Positions 1 through 6,097 of a DNA stretch of 12,940 nucleotides are shown here, piece after piece. Numbering within the stretch: the stretch's first letter is position 1; every line of letters starts with the position of its first letter. A program made the position numbers and the translations under genes. The notes under the pieces were generated by a model. It saw only the letters and a program-made list of their open reading frames with translations, was not told where the DNA came from and made no database searches. The DNA is from an uncultured Bacillota bacterium (GTDB lineage Bacteria > Bacillota > Clostridia > Lachnospirales > Lachnospiraceae): NCBI GenBank assembly GCA_958352855.1, contig CATWQE010000074.1:1-12940 (forward strand), read 5' to 3'.

Positions 1-494
1 TCGTCTTCAACAGTTTTCAACAGATAATCTTTTGCCTGTTCGGAGGTAAGGCCGGAAATTCGTTCCAGTTCCTGTACTCTCTGTCCTTGTAATTCATCGA
101 CTTTCTTTTCTTTCTTCTTTAACTCTACTTCTTTTGCTGTGTACTCAGCTTCCCTTCTTTCTAAAGCATCCGCTTTCTTATCAAGGGCTTCTTCTTTTGA
201 TAAAACACGTTTCTCATACTTCTGAAGTTCATTGCGTCTCTCTCTGGTCTCCTTCTCAAGTTCATTTTTGGTTCGGAGATTTTCTTCTTTTGCTTCCAAG
301 AGAGCTTCACGTTTCTTTGTCTCAGCAGTCTTCAATGCTTCATCTATAATGCTTCTTGCTTTTACTTCTGCAGTTCCAATGGTTTCAGCGTCTTTTTCTG
401 TCTTTTTCTTCACAGAGAGATTTGCAGTTACCGGAATGGAAACCAGCAAGGTAACAGCCACAGCAACAAGTGCAACTATTACATAGATTGCCAC
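1..494 (-). CDS. rny: Ribonuclease Y, N-terminal part (runs off the left edge)
   Basis: RNase Y is the membrane-anchored endoribonuclease that starts mRNA decay in many Firmicutes. About 164 codons are visible, beginning MAIYVIVALVAVAVTLLVSI. Residues 1-20 form one membrane anchor. From about residue 30 the chain is a highly charged Lys/Glu/Arg-rich coiled coil, with the family-typical stretch AEVKARSIIDEALKTAETKK. The visible part ends near ISGLTSEQAKDYLLKTVEDE, just before the KH domain. The KH and HD catalytic domains lie outside the window. The start is GTG: AGGAGG at 502-507 sits seven bases upstream and no in-frame ATG is nearby. It has its own promoter and follows recX on the same strand. 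Identity rests on the anchor, coiled coil and these motifs; confidence is high despite truncation by the window edge. Confidence 0.93.
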   Translation of the reverse strand, partial: MAIYVIVALVAVAVTLLVSIPVTANLSVKKKTEKDAETIGTAEVKARSIIDEALKTAETKKREALLEAKEENLRTKNELEKETRERRNELQKYEKRVLSKEEALDKKADALERREAEYTAKEVELKKKEKKVDELQGQRVQELERISGLTSEQAKDYLLKTVED

Positions 495-541
495 AGGAGC
501 ACCTCCTTATTTAATTTTCATTGTACAAATACAACAGTATA

Positions 542-570
542 ATTTTATACTGAATTCATAAAAAAGTCAA
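542..570 (-). promoter_or_regulatory. Sigma-A promoter of rny
   Basis: On the minus strand TTGACT (565-570) is followed by a 17-base spacer and TAAAAT (542-547). The overlapping TATAAA (544-549) would give a 15-base spacer and is less likely. Transcription would start near 535, leaving a leader of about 40 bases before the GTG start. No strong terminator separates recX from this promoter: the only candidate is a 3-bp stem near the recX stop followed by CTTTTT, so some read-through from recA-recX is possible. Confidence 0.7.
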
Positions 571-590
571 CAAAAAGGTGAGCCTGTCTC

Positions 591-1205
591 TTACTCTTTA
601 TCGCTTATCTCACGAAAAACCGACAAAATTTCCGAAGAGGAGAACCCTTTTCGCATAAAAAATCCATAAAGCCGCTGTTTCTCTTTTTCTTCTAAAGGTC
701 CTTCTCCTTTTCTTTTGCTCTGAAGCATCCTGCGGATCGTCTCTTTTGCATCCATCTGTTCCTCTGCTTCTTCCAGGGCTCTGGCAACGATTTCTGCTGA
801 AATTCCCTTTTGCAGCAATTCCATTTTAAGTCTGGCTTTTCCTTTTTTACTTTTTTGAAATTCAATATATCTTGCCGCATACCGGACATCATCAATATAA
901 TGAAAAGATTCCACATATTCCAGAGCCTCTTCCACCGCTCTCGTGGGATAACCGCTCTGCTCCAGCTTTTTTTTCAGTTCTGCCCTGGTTCTGTCCATTT
1001 TTTCCAGCAGATGCATGGCTCTTAGTTTTGCTCTTTTGGTAAGCACCTGTCCTACCAGCTCTTCGTAAATCTCCTGTGGCAGTTCCTTATCTTTTTGAAT
1101 ATGATAGCGGGACAGCTCGCCTTTGTATAATACAAAAGCGGGCTGTCCGTCCAGTTCAATCTGAAATTTTTGCCGGGTCACAGGCTTTATTTCTGTAACA
1201 ATCAT
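591..1205 (-). CDS. recX: RecX, regulatory protein of RecA
   Basis: RecX binds RecA filaments and limits their extension and their recombinase and co-protease activity. The protein is 204 residues, normal for Firmicutes RecX. It is built of repeated three-helix RecX modules: residues around 60-110 hold the best one, with ALEYVESFHYIDDVRYAARY matching the family's F(I/V)DD..YA signature, followed by KGKARLKMELLQKGIS and by a third, C-terminal repeat ending GFSSSEILSVFREI. The N-terminal part, beginning MIVTEIKPVTRQKFQIELDG, resembles the usual RecX N-terminal beta segment. The ATG lies 12 bases after the recA stop. Its weak ribosome site (AGAGG) overlaps that stop, so translation is probably coupled to recA and both belong to one SOS-controlled transcript. 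Identification is strong from sequence and context. Confidence 0.93.
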   Translation of the reverse strand: MIVTEIKPVTRQKFQIELDGQPAFVLYKGELSRYHIQKDKELPQEIYEELVGQVLTKRAKLRAMHLLEKMDRTRAELKKKLEQSGYPTRAVEEALEYVESFHYIDDVRYAARYIEFQKSKKGKARLKMELLQKGISAEIVARALEEAEEQMDAKETIRRMLQSKRKGEGPLEEKEKQRLYGFFMRKGFSSSEILSVFREISDKE

Positions 1206-1217
1206 GGCTTTAACCTC

Positions 1218-2339
1218 TTACTCTTCTTCCTGTGTCTCCAAAGGCATGGTCTCCTGCTCAAACACCTCAGAAGCTTCCGCTTCCCTGGCAGCCGCGCCTC
1301 CCTCTGAAAGACCATAATGCGCTCTTACTTTCTGTTCGATTTCTTCCGCAATCTGAGGATTATCCTTTAAGTATTTCTTCGCATTTTCACGACCCTGTCC
1401 GATTTTGCCATCATTATATGCATACCAGGCGCCACTCTTATTCACAATGCCAAGATTTGCTGCCAGATCCAGAATATCCCCTTCTTTTGAAATCCCTTCT
1501 CCGAACATAATATCAAATTCCGCTTCTTTAAAAGGAGGTGCAATCTTATTCTTTACCACTTTGATTCTGGTACGGTTACCAACCATCTCGCCGCTTTGTT
1601 TTAAGGTTTCGATTCTTCGCACATCCATACGGATAGAAGAGTAGAATTTCAAAGCACGTCCACCTGTGGTAACCTCCGGATTTCCGAACATAACCCCCAC
1701 TTTTTCACGAAGCTGGTTAATAAAGATAACAATACAGTTGGACTTGCTGATGTGGGCGGTGAGTTTTCTCAATGCCTGAGACATCAAACGCGCCTGAAGA
1801 CCTACGTGGGAGTCCCCCATATCCCCTTCAATTTCTGCCTTTGGAACCAGGGCAGCTACAGAGTCCACAATAATAATATCCACAGCGCCGGAGCGAACCA
1901 TGGTCTCTGTAATTTCCAAGGCCTGCTCTCCATTATCCGGCTGTGATATATAAAGATTGTCAATATCTACCCCAATATTCTTGGCATATGCAGGGTCAAG
2001 GGCATGCTCCGCATCAATAAAGCCTGCAATTCCCCCGCGCTTCTGTACCTCTGCAACCATGTGCAGGGCAACCGTAGTCTTACCACTGGATTCCGGTCCA
2101 TAGACTTCTATAATTCTTCCCTTGGGAATTCCTCCAAGCCCCAGGGCAATATCAAGACTCAACGCTCCTGTAGGTACTGTTTCCACGTTCATATTTGCAG
2201 CAGAATCTCCAAGCTTCATTACAGAGCCTTTTCCAAACTGTTTTTCAATCTGAGCCAAAGCTCCGTCCAGAGCCTTTAATTTATCTTCTTTTTTTAAAAC
2301 TTCCTTCTTTGAGGAATCTTCTTTTACTGTCTGTGCCAT
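1218..2339 (-). CDS. recA: RecA recombinase
   Basis: RecA forms ATP-dependent filaments on single-stranded DNA, drives strand exchange in repair, and promotes LexA self-cleavage. With the start chosen here it has 373 residues. Walker A is GPESSGKTT (about 81-89), Walker B IIIVDS (about 155-160), the L1 loop contains EIEGDMGDSHVGLQAR, and the L2 region reads NQLREKVGVMFGNPEVTTGG. The C-terminal domain ends in an acidic Glu-rich tail, as in other RecA proteins. An in-frame ATG six bases upstream (2345) would leave only one base after the AGGAG ribosome site. The second ATG, giving MAQTVKED, has a seven-base spacing and is the likely start. recX follows after 12 bases. Upstream lie a near-consensus sigma-A promoter and a LexA box, so it is almost certainly SOS-inducible. 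No anomalies were seen. Confidence 0.98.
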   Translation of the reverse strand: MAQTVKEDSSKKEVLKKEDKLKALDGALAQIEKQFGKGSVMKLGDSAANMNVETVPTGALSLDIALGLGGIPKGRIIEVYGPESSGKTTVALHMVAEVQKRGGIAGFIDAEHALDPAYAKNIGVDIDNLYISQPDNGEQALEITETMVRSGAVDIIIVDSVAALVPKAEIEGDMGDSHVGLQARLMSQALRKLTAHISKSNCIVIFINQLREKVGVMFGNPEVTTGGRALKFYSSIRMDVRRIETLKQSGEMVGNRTRIKVVKNKIAPPFKEAEFDIMFGEGISKEGDILDLAANLGIVNKSGAWYAYNDGKIGQGRENAKKYLKDNPQIAEEIEQKVRAHYGLSEGGAAAREAEASEVFEQETMPLETQEEE

Positions 2340-2346
2340 TCTCATT

Positions 2347-2351
2347 CTCCT
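2347..2351 (-). promoter_or_regulatory. Ribosome binding site that decides the recA start
   Basis: AGGAG at 2347-2351 is one base from the upstream ATG (2343-2345) and seven bases from the ATG at 2337-2339. Only the second spacing is functional, so recA should begin MAQTVKED rather than MRMAQ. Confidence 0.75.
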
Positions 2352-2374
2352 ATTTTCTTTTACTATGCAAACCG

Positions 2375-2388
2375 CGAACTTATGTTCG
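2375..2388. promoter_or_regulatory. LexA (DinR) SOS box of recA
   Basis: The palindrome CGAAC-TTAT-GTTCG matches the Gram-positive LexA box core CGAAC-N4-GTTCG. It extends one further base on each side (GCGAAC...GTTCGC, 2374-2389). It lies 13 bases downstream of the -10 hexamer, covering roughly +7 to +20, where bound LexA would block promoter clearance rather than RNA polymerase binding. Confidence 0.88.
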
Positions 2389-2401
2389 CTCCTTTTGATT
2401 T

Positions 2402-2430
2402 ATCATAGTATATTTTTTGCCTATTGTCAA
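2402..2430 (-). promoter_or_regulatory. Sigma-A promoter of recA-recX
   Basis: A perfect -35 hexamer TTGACA (2425-2430) is followed by a 17-base spacer and TATGAT (2402-2407), one mismatch from consensus. The predicted transcription start is near 2395, giving a leader of about 55 bases that contains the LexA box. This should be a strong promoter when derepressed. Confidence 0.88.
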
Positions 2431-2649
2431 CTGTTTTACCTCTAAGTTTTTCAGTCTATTACCATATTTTACTCCCTCCCGCCTCTTTTATAAAAGTTCT
2501 CTTTTGAATTTCGCTTCAGAAATAAAGCAATAGAAAAAAGATTGTTCCCCCGACTGGAATTCTGAATGATTCCGATTTCTGGTGAAATGATATATGTATA
2601 TGATAACAAATTTCCCCTGATTCCTCAAGTTCTTTTGCAAAAAATCCTG
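2431..2649. other. Non-coding spacer between the coat-gene terminator and the recA promoter
   Basis: About 220 AT-rich bases with no supported gene. Both strands carry only short open frames; one plus-strand frame from 2566 runs through the terminator hairpin and antisense to the coat gene and has no family resemblance. A small hairpin is possible at 2558-2575 (GGAAT...ATTCC). I see no tRNA, riboswitch or repeat here. Confidence 0.5.
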
Positions 2650-2688
2650 AAAAAACCCTTTGTCACAAAAGCCTGTAACAAAGGGTTT
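2650..2688 (-). terminator. Rho-independent terminator after the CotF-like pair
   Basis: An 11-bp perfect stem pairs 2653-2663 with 2678-2688. After one mismatch it continues with three more pairs (ACA/TGT) around a six-base loop. On the minus strand it is followed by a run of six T (2650-2655, partly inside the stem). The plus strand lacks a T run after the hairpin, so it acts on minus-strand transcripts and insulates recA from the coat genes. Confidence 0.9.
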
Positions 2689-2701
2689 CTCTCAACATAT
2701 T

Positions 2702-2959
2702 TTACTGCATGGAAGGCTGGCTCAGTACAGAACGCACATGAGCGACTTCCTCTGGTTTTGCACATGCTGCAGGAACATAATAGCTCTTCGCTCTTGCGAT
2801 CTGGTAAATCTCTTCCTGAGACATTTCACACTGATTGCGCATCTGTTTCAGCGTTTGTTTTAACTGCTGATTCTCTGTCTGAGAAATCATCTCTCCATAG
2901 CGTACCAGTTCTCCGTTAATTCCTGCCAGGGTATCTGAAACCATTGTTTTATCTGTCAT
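2702..2959 (-). CDS. CotF-family spore coat protein, 85 residues
   Basis: This small protein resembles the CotF family of spore coat proteins. These are short helical, ferritin-like modules found many times in spore-former genomes. Residues 1-60 are predicted helices rich in Gln/Glu/Met (GMISQTENQQLKQTLKQMRN with one substitution: the window reads GEMISQ). They are followed by a Tyr/Pro/Ala-rich segment, AKSYYVPAACAKPEEVAHVR, of the kind seen at the C-terminus of clostridial CotF-like proteins. It has no signal peptide or membrane segment. The start is supported by AGGAGG with an eight-base spacing. It lies 12 bases after the stop of the 61-residue gene upstream, whose TAG stop abuts the same ribosome site, so the two are co-transcribed and probably coupled. 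A terminator follows directly. The family call comes from pattern recognition; the exact coat role is unknown. Confidence 0.72.
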   Translation of the reverse strand: MTDKTMVSDTLAGINGELVRYGEMISQTENQQLKQTLKQMRNQCEMSQEEIYQIARAKSYYVPAACAKPEEVAHVRSVLSQPSMQ

Positions 2960-2971
2960 TTTCTCTTCCTC

Positions 2972-3157
2972 CTACTGCAAAAATGTCATTAACTGCTGCT
3001 TGCTTTCCATTGCAGACTGGGCTGACTTCTGGAAAAACTGTTTTACCTGTGGGTCCTGTGCTTCATGGGCATAGTCCTGCATTTTACAGTGAGTGGTTTC
3101 AAATCCGCCGATTAAGTGGCGCAGATTCTGTAAATCAAGTACTGAAATCTCTGTCAT
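2972..3157 (-). CDS. Small CotF-like helical protein, 61 residues, probable spore coat component
   Basis: The sequence MTEISVLDLQNLRHLIGGFE begins a predicted two-helix hairpin (about residues 8-30 and 34-58) joined by AQDPQV. This layout, with the xxxPQVxxFF turn, is typical of the N-terminal half of CotF-like ferritin-fold coat proteins. No membrane segment or signal peptide is present. A longer in-frame reading back to 3241 exists. AGGAGG at 3167-3172 lies nine bases before the ATG at 3157, and the upstream extension (MEQKTSYRKLESCHTKNVKK) is basic and unrelated, so the short form is preferred. It is the first gene of a two-gene coat operon, with a possible sigma-E promoter upstream. It could instead be an uncharacterised helical partner of the larger protein. 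Confidence 0.65.
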   Translation of the reverse strand: MTEISVLDLQNLRHLIGGFETTHCKMQDYAHEAQDPQVKQFFQKSAQSAMESKQQLMTFLQ

Positions 3158-3166
3158 TTTAAAATT

Positions 3167-3172
3167 CCTCCT
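3167..3172 (-). promoter_or_regulatory. Ribosome binding site that sets the start of the 61-residue coat-like gene
   Basis: A full AGGAGG lies nine bases before the ATG at 3155-3157. It falls inside the longer open frame that begins at 3241, which argues that the frame upstream of 3157 is not translated. Confidence 0.7.
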
Positions 3173-3194
3173 GTTCTTTTCTTTCTTCACATTC

Positions 3195-3222
3195 TTAGTA
3201 TGGCAGGATTCCAGTTTTCTAT
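3195..3222 (-). promoter_or_regulatory. Possible sigma-E (mother-cell) promoter of the coat-like pair
   Basis: On the minus strand ATA (3220-3222) is followed by exactly 17 bases and CATACTAA (3195-3202). The known sigma-E pattern is ATA, 16-18 bases, CATACANT. The match covers the conserved ATA and CATAC cores with correct spacing but not the last bases. No sigma-A pair is visible nearby. The context of small coat-like genes expressed in the mother cell supports it. Such short motifs arise by chance, so confidence is limited. Confidence 0.4.
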
Positions 3223-3244
3223 AACTTGTTTTTTGTTCCATTTT

Positions 3245-5248
3245 TTAAACATTTCGGATAATCCGTTTACTTCCAAAATAGGTGAGCAGGAAATAGCCTC
3301 CGTAAATTCCAACCAGGATTCCAGCGGTTGCCAGAATAGAAGCATAGCTTCCGATTTTCCCCATACTTTCCAGCATAATTCTAATAAAAGTCATGCCAAA
3401 GACAGAATGAATCAGCGCAACTAAGAGAGGTAGGAAAAAGAAAATTGCAATCTGCCGAAACAATGCCCTGTTAATCAAAGCTTCGTCTGCACCGATTTTC
3501 CGAAGCATCTCATAACGCTCCTTATTATCTGAGCTTTCGGATAGTTCTTTTAGAGCCAGAAGCGCTGCGCTGGAAATCAGAAAGATAATGCCAAGATAAA
3601 TTGCCATAAAGGTTACGGTTGCAGATAAACCTCCGCTTACCTCAACAATTTCAATTTTACTGGTGAACGCTAATTCTTCTGTTTCTAAAGCTGCTGCCAG
3701 CTCCTCTTTTTCCTCTCGTTCCTGCTTGCTGTCTGCCTGATAATTTGCTGCCAGAAATTCCTCACTTTTCCAGGATTCCTGTACGCTGTCATCTGGAAGT
3801 ACCACAAAACCACTGTTGGCATGGTTTGCCATCATTTCCAAAAATCCGTACTGGCACTTTTCATAAGCCGGCGTATAGGTTTTTCCGTTCAGGGTAATGG
3901 TTTTCCCTTCTTTTAACAAAGGGTTTCTGATTTTTTCAAACACCTCATAATCGCACACAATTGCATAAGTTCCTTCTGGAACCTTCAATTCTGAAAGTCC
4001 GTACAGACGTGCAAGGCGGTTATAATCTGATACTTTTACAATGTCTTCCGTCATCTCCTGTGCCGAAAATTCCACCATTCCGCCTACGGAAAATTTATCT
4101 TTTCCAATGGTTTCTGCCACTGTGAGTTCTTCACTTTCATAAATTGTCATCTGCACTGCATCAGAAGCAAAGATTTCTCCTTTCTTTTCTTCATATAAGT
4201 CGGAAAGTACCTTATCTGCATCTGGTCTTTCGTTCTCACCATTTCCATAATAAACAGCATAATTCACATCTGCCGGCGTCATCTCTCCCAGCATTTTCTG
4301 AAAGCTATAATTTAATCCAAGCCCTCCTGCCAGAACACAAATGGTTACAAATAACATAAGGCAAATTGCTGTCATGGCAAACACCATGGTATTAACCTTG
4401 CTGTGAATCTGGCGCAGAACAAAAGCGTTTAAATCCCGCAAATAGAATTTCCTGCTTTTTTGCATAATATTCAGCAAAAATCCGGACAAAGACCAGAACA
4501 GGAAAAAAGTTCCCAGGCAGCCAGCCAGAATAATCCATCCTACATCCTGCTGGTTTAAAGAGTCCGGGTGGCATACCCGGTAATACTGAATGCCAAGGTC
4601 TGCTGCCGCCAGAAGGAAAATCACAAAGCAAAGCAATGGATTTTTCATTTTCACCTGTTCATTCTCTTTTCTGGCTGACAAGAGACGAATCAGGCGGCAT
4701 TTAGAAATACTTACTACATTAAACACTGCTACAATGGCAAACATAATGGCAAAATAGCAGATGGTTTTAACAAATGCTTTGGAAGAAAATACAAACTGAT
4801 ATCCATCCATAACGCCGCCAAACATTTTCACAACCAGAAGGGACATAAACTGAGCGCCGAAAATCCCCAGAACCAGACCTACTGCCAGAGAAACCAGCCC
4901 GATGATAACCGTTTCTCCCAGAAGGATTCTGGATATCTGTCCTTTTCCCATTCCAAGGGTCATGTAAACCCCAAATTCCTTTTTTCTTCGCTTAATGAGA
5001 AAATTATTGGCATAGACAATGAGGAAGCCCAAGATAAAAGAAACAAACACAGACATACCGCTTAGCATCTGCACCATTAGTTCAATAATATCATAGGTGG
5101 AGCTGCTCAGCACCTTCATGGTCTGCTGGGAATCCAGGGAATTAAACACGTAAAAAATTCCCACACCTAAAATCAGGGTAACAAAATAAATAGCGTAATC
5201 TTTAAAGCTCTTCTTCATGTTTTTTACGGAAAGCTTAAATAACATCAT
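3245..5248 (-). CDS. BceB-type ABC transporter permease (FtsX/MacB superfamily) with large extracellular domain
   Basis: Membrane subunit of a Bce-type exporter/sensor that protects against cell-wall-active peptide antibiotics and passes the signal to its histidine kinase. At 667 residues it is close to BceB length. Ten hydrophobic segments are visible near residues 19-38, 60-80, 112-132, 160-180, 205-222, 236-258, 288-312, 544-566, 600-620 and 638-656. The soluble domain between the seventh and eighth segments (about 318-543, roughly 225 residues) is the family hallmark and likely contacts the substrate. FtsX-like motifs include KRRKKEFGVYMTLGMGKGQI after the second segment and KERYEMLRKIGADEALI after the eighth. 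The ATG overlaps the end of the ATPase gene by 14 bases, so translation is coupled. I see no clear terminator between its stop and the coat-like genes. The substrate cannot be told from the sequence. Confidence 0.92.
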   Translation of the reverse strand: MMLFKLSVKNMKKSFKDYAIYFVTLILGVGIFYVFNSLDSQQTMKVLSSSTYDIIELMVQMLSGMSVFVSFILGFLIVYANNFLIKRRKKEFGVYMTLGMGKGQISRILLGETVIIGLVSLAVGLVLGIFGAQFMSLLVVKMFGGVMDGYQFVFSSKAFVKTICYFAIMFAIVAVFNVVSISKCRLIRLLSARKENEQVKMKNPLLCFVIFLLAAADLGIQYYRVCHPDSLNQQDVGWIILAGCLGTFFLFWSLSGFLLNIMQKSRKFYLRDLNAFVLRQIHSKVNTMVFAMTAICLMLFVTICVLAGGLGLNYSFQKMLGEMTPADVNYAVYYGNGENERPDADKVLSDLYEEKKGEIFASDAVQMTIYESEELTVAETIGKDKFSVGGMVEFSAQEMTEDIVKVSDYNRLARLYGLSELKVPEGTYAIVCDYEVFEKIRNPLLKEGKTITLNGKTYTPAYEKCQYGFLEMMANHANSGFVVLPDDSVQESWKSEEFLAANYQADSKQEREEKEELAAALETEELAFTSKIEIVEVSGGLSATVTFMAIYLGIIFLISSAALLALKELSESSDNKERYEMLRKIGADEALINRALFRQIAIFFFLPLLVALIHSVFGMTFIRIMLESMGKIGSYASILATAGILVGIYGGYFLLTYFGSKRIIRNV

Positions 5249-6002
5249 TCAGCTCACCTCCCAGAAGCGTTACCACTTCAATAATACGTCCGAAAAATTC
5301 TTTTCTGGAATCTTCCCCTCTATGAAGTTCATTAAACAGCTTCCCGTCCTTAATAAACAAAATGCGGTCTGCATAGCTGGCGGTAAAAGCATCATGGGTC
5401 ACCATAAGAATGGTTGCTCCCAGCTTCTGATTCATAAACTGAAAATTCTCCAGAAGCATTCTGGCCGCCTTGGAATCAAGTGCTCCGGTAGGTTCATCTG
5501 CCAGCACCAGTTTCGGATTTCCCACAATGGCTCTTGCACAGGCTACTCTCTGCTTCTGTCCTCCTGACATTTCGTAGGGATATTTATTCAGCACCGCAGT
5601 AATTCCAAGCTGTTCTGCCACCTTTTTTACGTCTTTTTCAATTTTTCCAGGCTTTACTCTCTGAATGGTAAGGGCCAGGGCAATATTCTCATAAGCAGTC
5701 AGGGTATCCAAAAGATTAAAGTCCTGAAAAATAAAGCCCAGCTCCTCTCTTCTGAAACGGTTGAGGTGATTTCCCTTTAATCTGGTAATATCTACATCAT
5801 CCACCACAATCTTCCCGCTGGTAATCCGGTCTATGGTGGACAAACAGTTCAAAAGTGTTGTCTTTCCGGAGCCTGACGCCCCCATAATCCCTACAAATTC
5901 TCCCTCCTCTACCTGAAAACTGATTTTATCCAGGGCCTTTGTAAGATTTCCTTTATTTCCATAATATTTTTCTACATTTGCTACTTCCAATACGGTATTC
6001 AT
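5235..6002 (-). CDS. BceA-type ABC transporter ATPase
   Basis: Cytoplasmic ATPase that powers the adjoining BceB-type permease. At 255 residues it is typical of the BceA/LolD-like family. Walker A is GASGSGKTT (41-49), the Q-loop IFQD (91-94), the signature MSGGQKQR (145-152), Walker B LVLADEP (165-171) with PTGALDS following, and the H-loop histidine is at 203 (VTHD). All catalytic motifs are intact. The ATG is preceded by GGAG with seven-base spacing. It overlaps the permease start by 14 bases and lies 95 bases downstream of the kinase stop. That gap contains an inverted repeat and a -10-like TATGAT, so the transporter pair can probably be induced separately from the regulator genes. Confidence 0.96.
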   Translation of the reverse strand: MNTVLEVANVEKYYGNKGNLTKALDKISFQVEEGEFVGIMGASGSGKTTLLNCLSTIDRITSGKIVVDDVDITRLKGNHLNRFRREELGFIFQDFNLLDTLTAYENIALALTIQRVKPGKIEKDVKKVAEQLGITAVLNKYPYEMSGGQKQRVACARAIVGNPKLVLADEPTGALDSKAARMLLENFQFMNQKLGATILMVTHDAFTASYADRILFIKDGKLFNELHRGEDSRKEFFGRIIEVVTLLGGELNDVI

Positions 6003-6031
6003 TTCTGTTCTCCTTTCCTGTTGATGTCTCT

Positions 6032-6060
6032 ATCATACAGGAAGCCTTCCAAAAAACCCA
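6032..6060 (-). promoter_or_regulatory. Possible activator-dependent promoter of the Bce transporter genes
   Basis: A TATGAT -10 hexamer at 6032-6037 has no recognisable -35: at 17 bases the hexamer is TGGGTT (6055-6060). The spacer contains the short palindrome GGAAG-C-CTTCC (6040-6050). A good -10 with a poor -35, and an inverted repeat ending about nine bases further upstream, is what an activator-dependent promoter looks like. The predicted start is near 6025, giving a short leader. Confidence 0.5.
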
Positions 6061-6068
6061 TTGATTTG

Positions 6069-6097
6069 CCTTACACTTTCCTTTCAAATTTGTAAGG
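6069..6097. promoter_or_regulatory. Inverted repeat, probable operator of the BceR-like regulator
   Basis: CCTTACA (6069-6075) and TGTAAGG (6091-6097) are perfect inverted arms with 15 bases between them, so matching positions are about 20-22 bases apart, two helical turns. The half-site TTACA/TGTAA matches the half-site reported for BceR-type regulators (TNACA...TGTAA), although those sites usually have a four-base centre. It directly follows the kinase stop codon and covers about -44 to -72 relative to the predicted transporter start. It is not a terminator, because no T run follows on either strand. Confidence 0.55.

Noticed and set aside
134..486. Two plus-strand frames opposite rny
   Set aside because: They are shadows of the charged coiled-coil coding sequence of rny, giving Ser/Phe/Leu-rich proteins with no family resemblance.
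571..596. Possible terminator after recX
   Set aside because: The only stem near the CTTTTT run is three pairs (GAG/CTC), or a five-pair stem with a loop of about 26 bases reaching back into recX; neither is convincing.
2566..2919. Plus-strand open frame of 117 codons antisense to the CotF-like gene
   Set aside because: It has no good ribosome site, reads through the terminator hairpin and the opposite-strand coat gene, and its protein shows no recognisable fold or family pattern.
2676..3928. A 15-base identical sequence (TAACAAAGGGTTTCT) at 2676-2690 and 3914-3928
   Set aside because: One copy is the arm of a terminator and the other is inside the permease gene. A single 15-base match between two AT-rich places in 13 kb can arise by chance, and no flanking similarity extends it.
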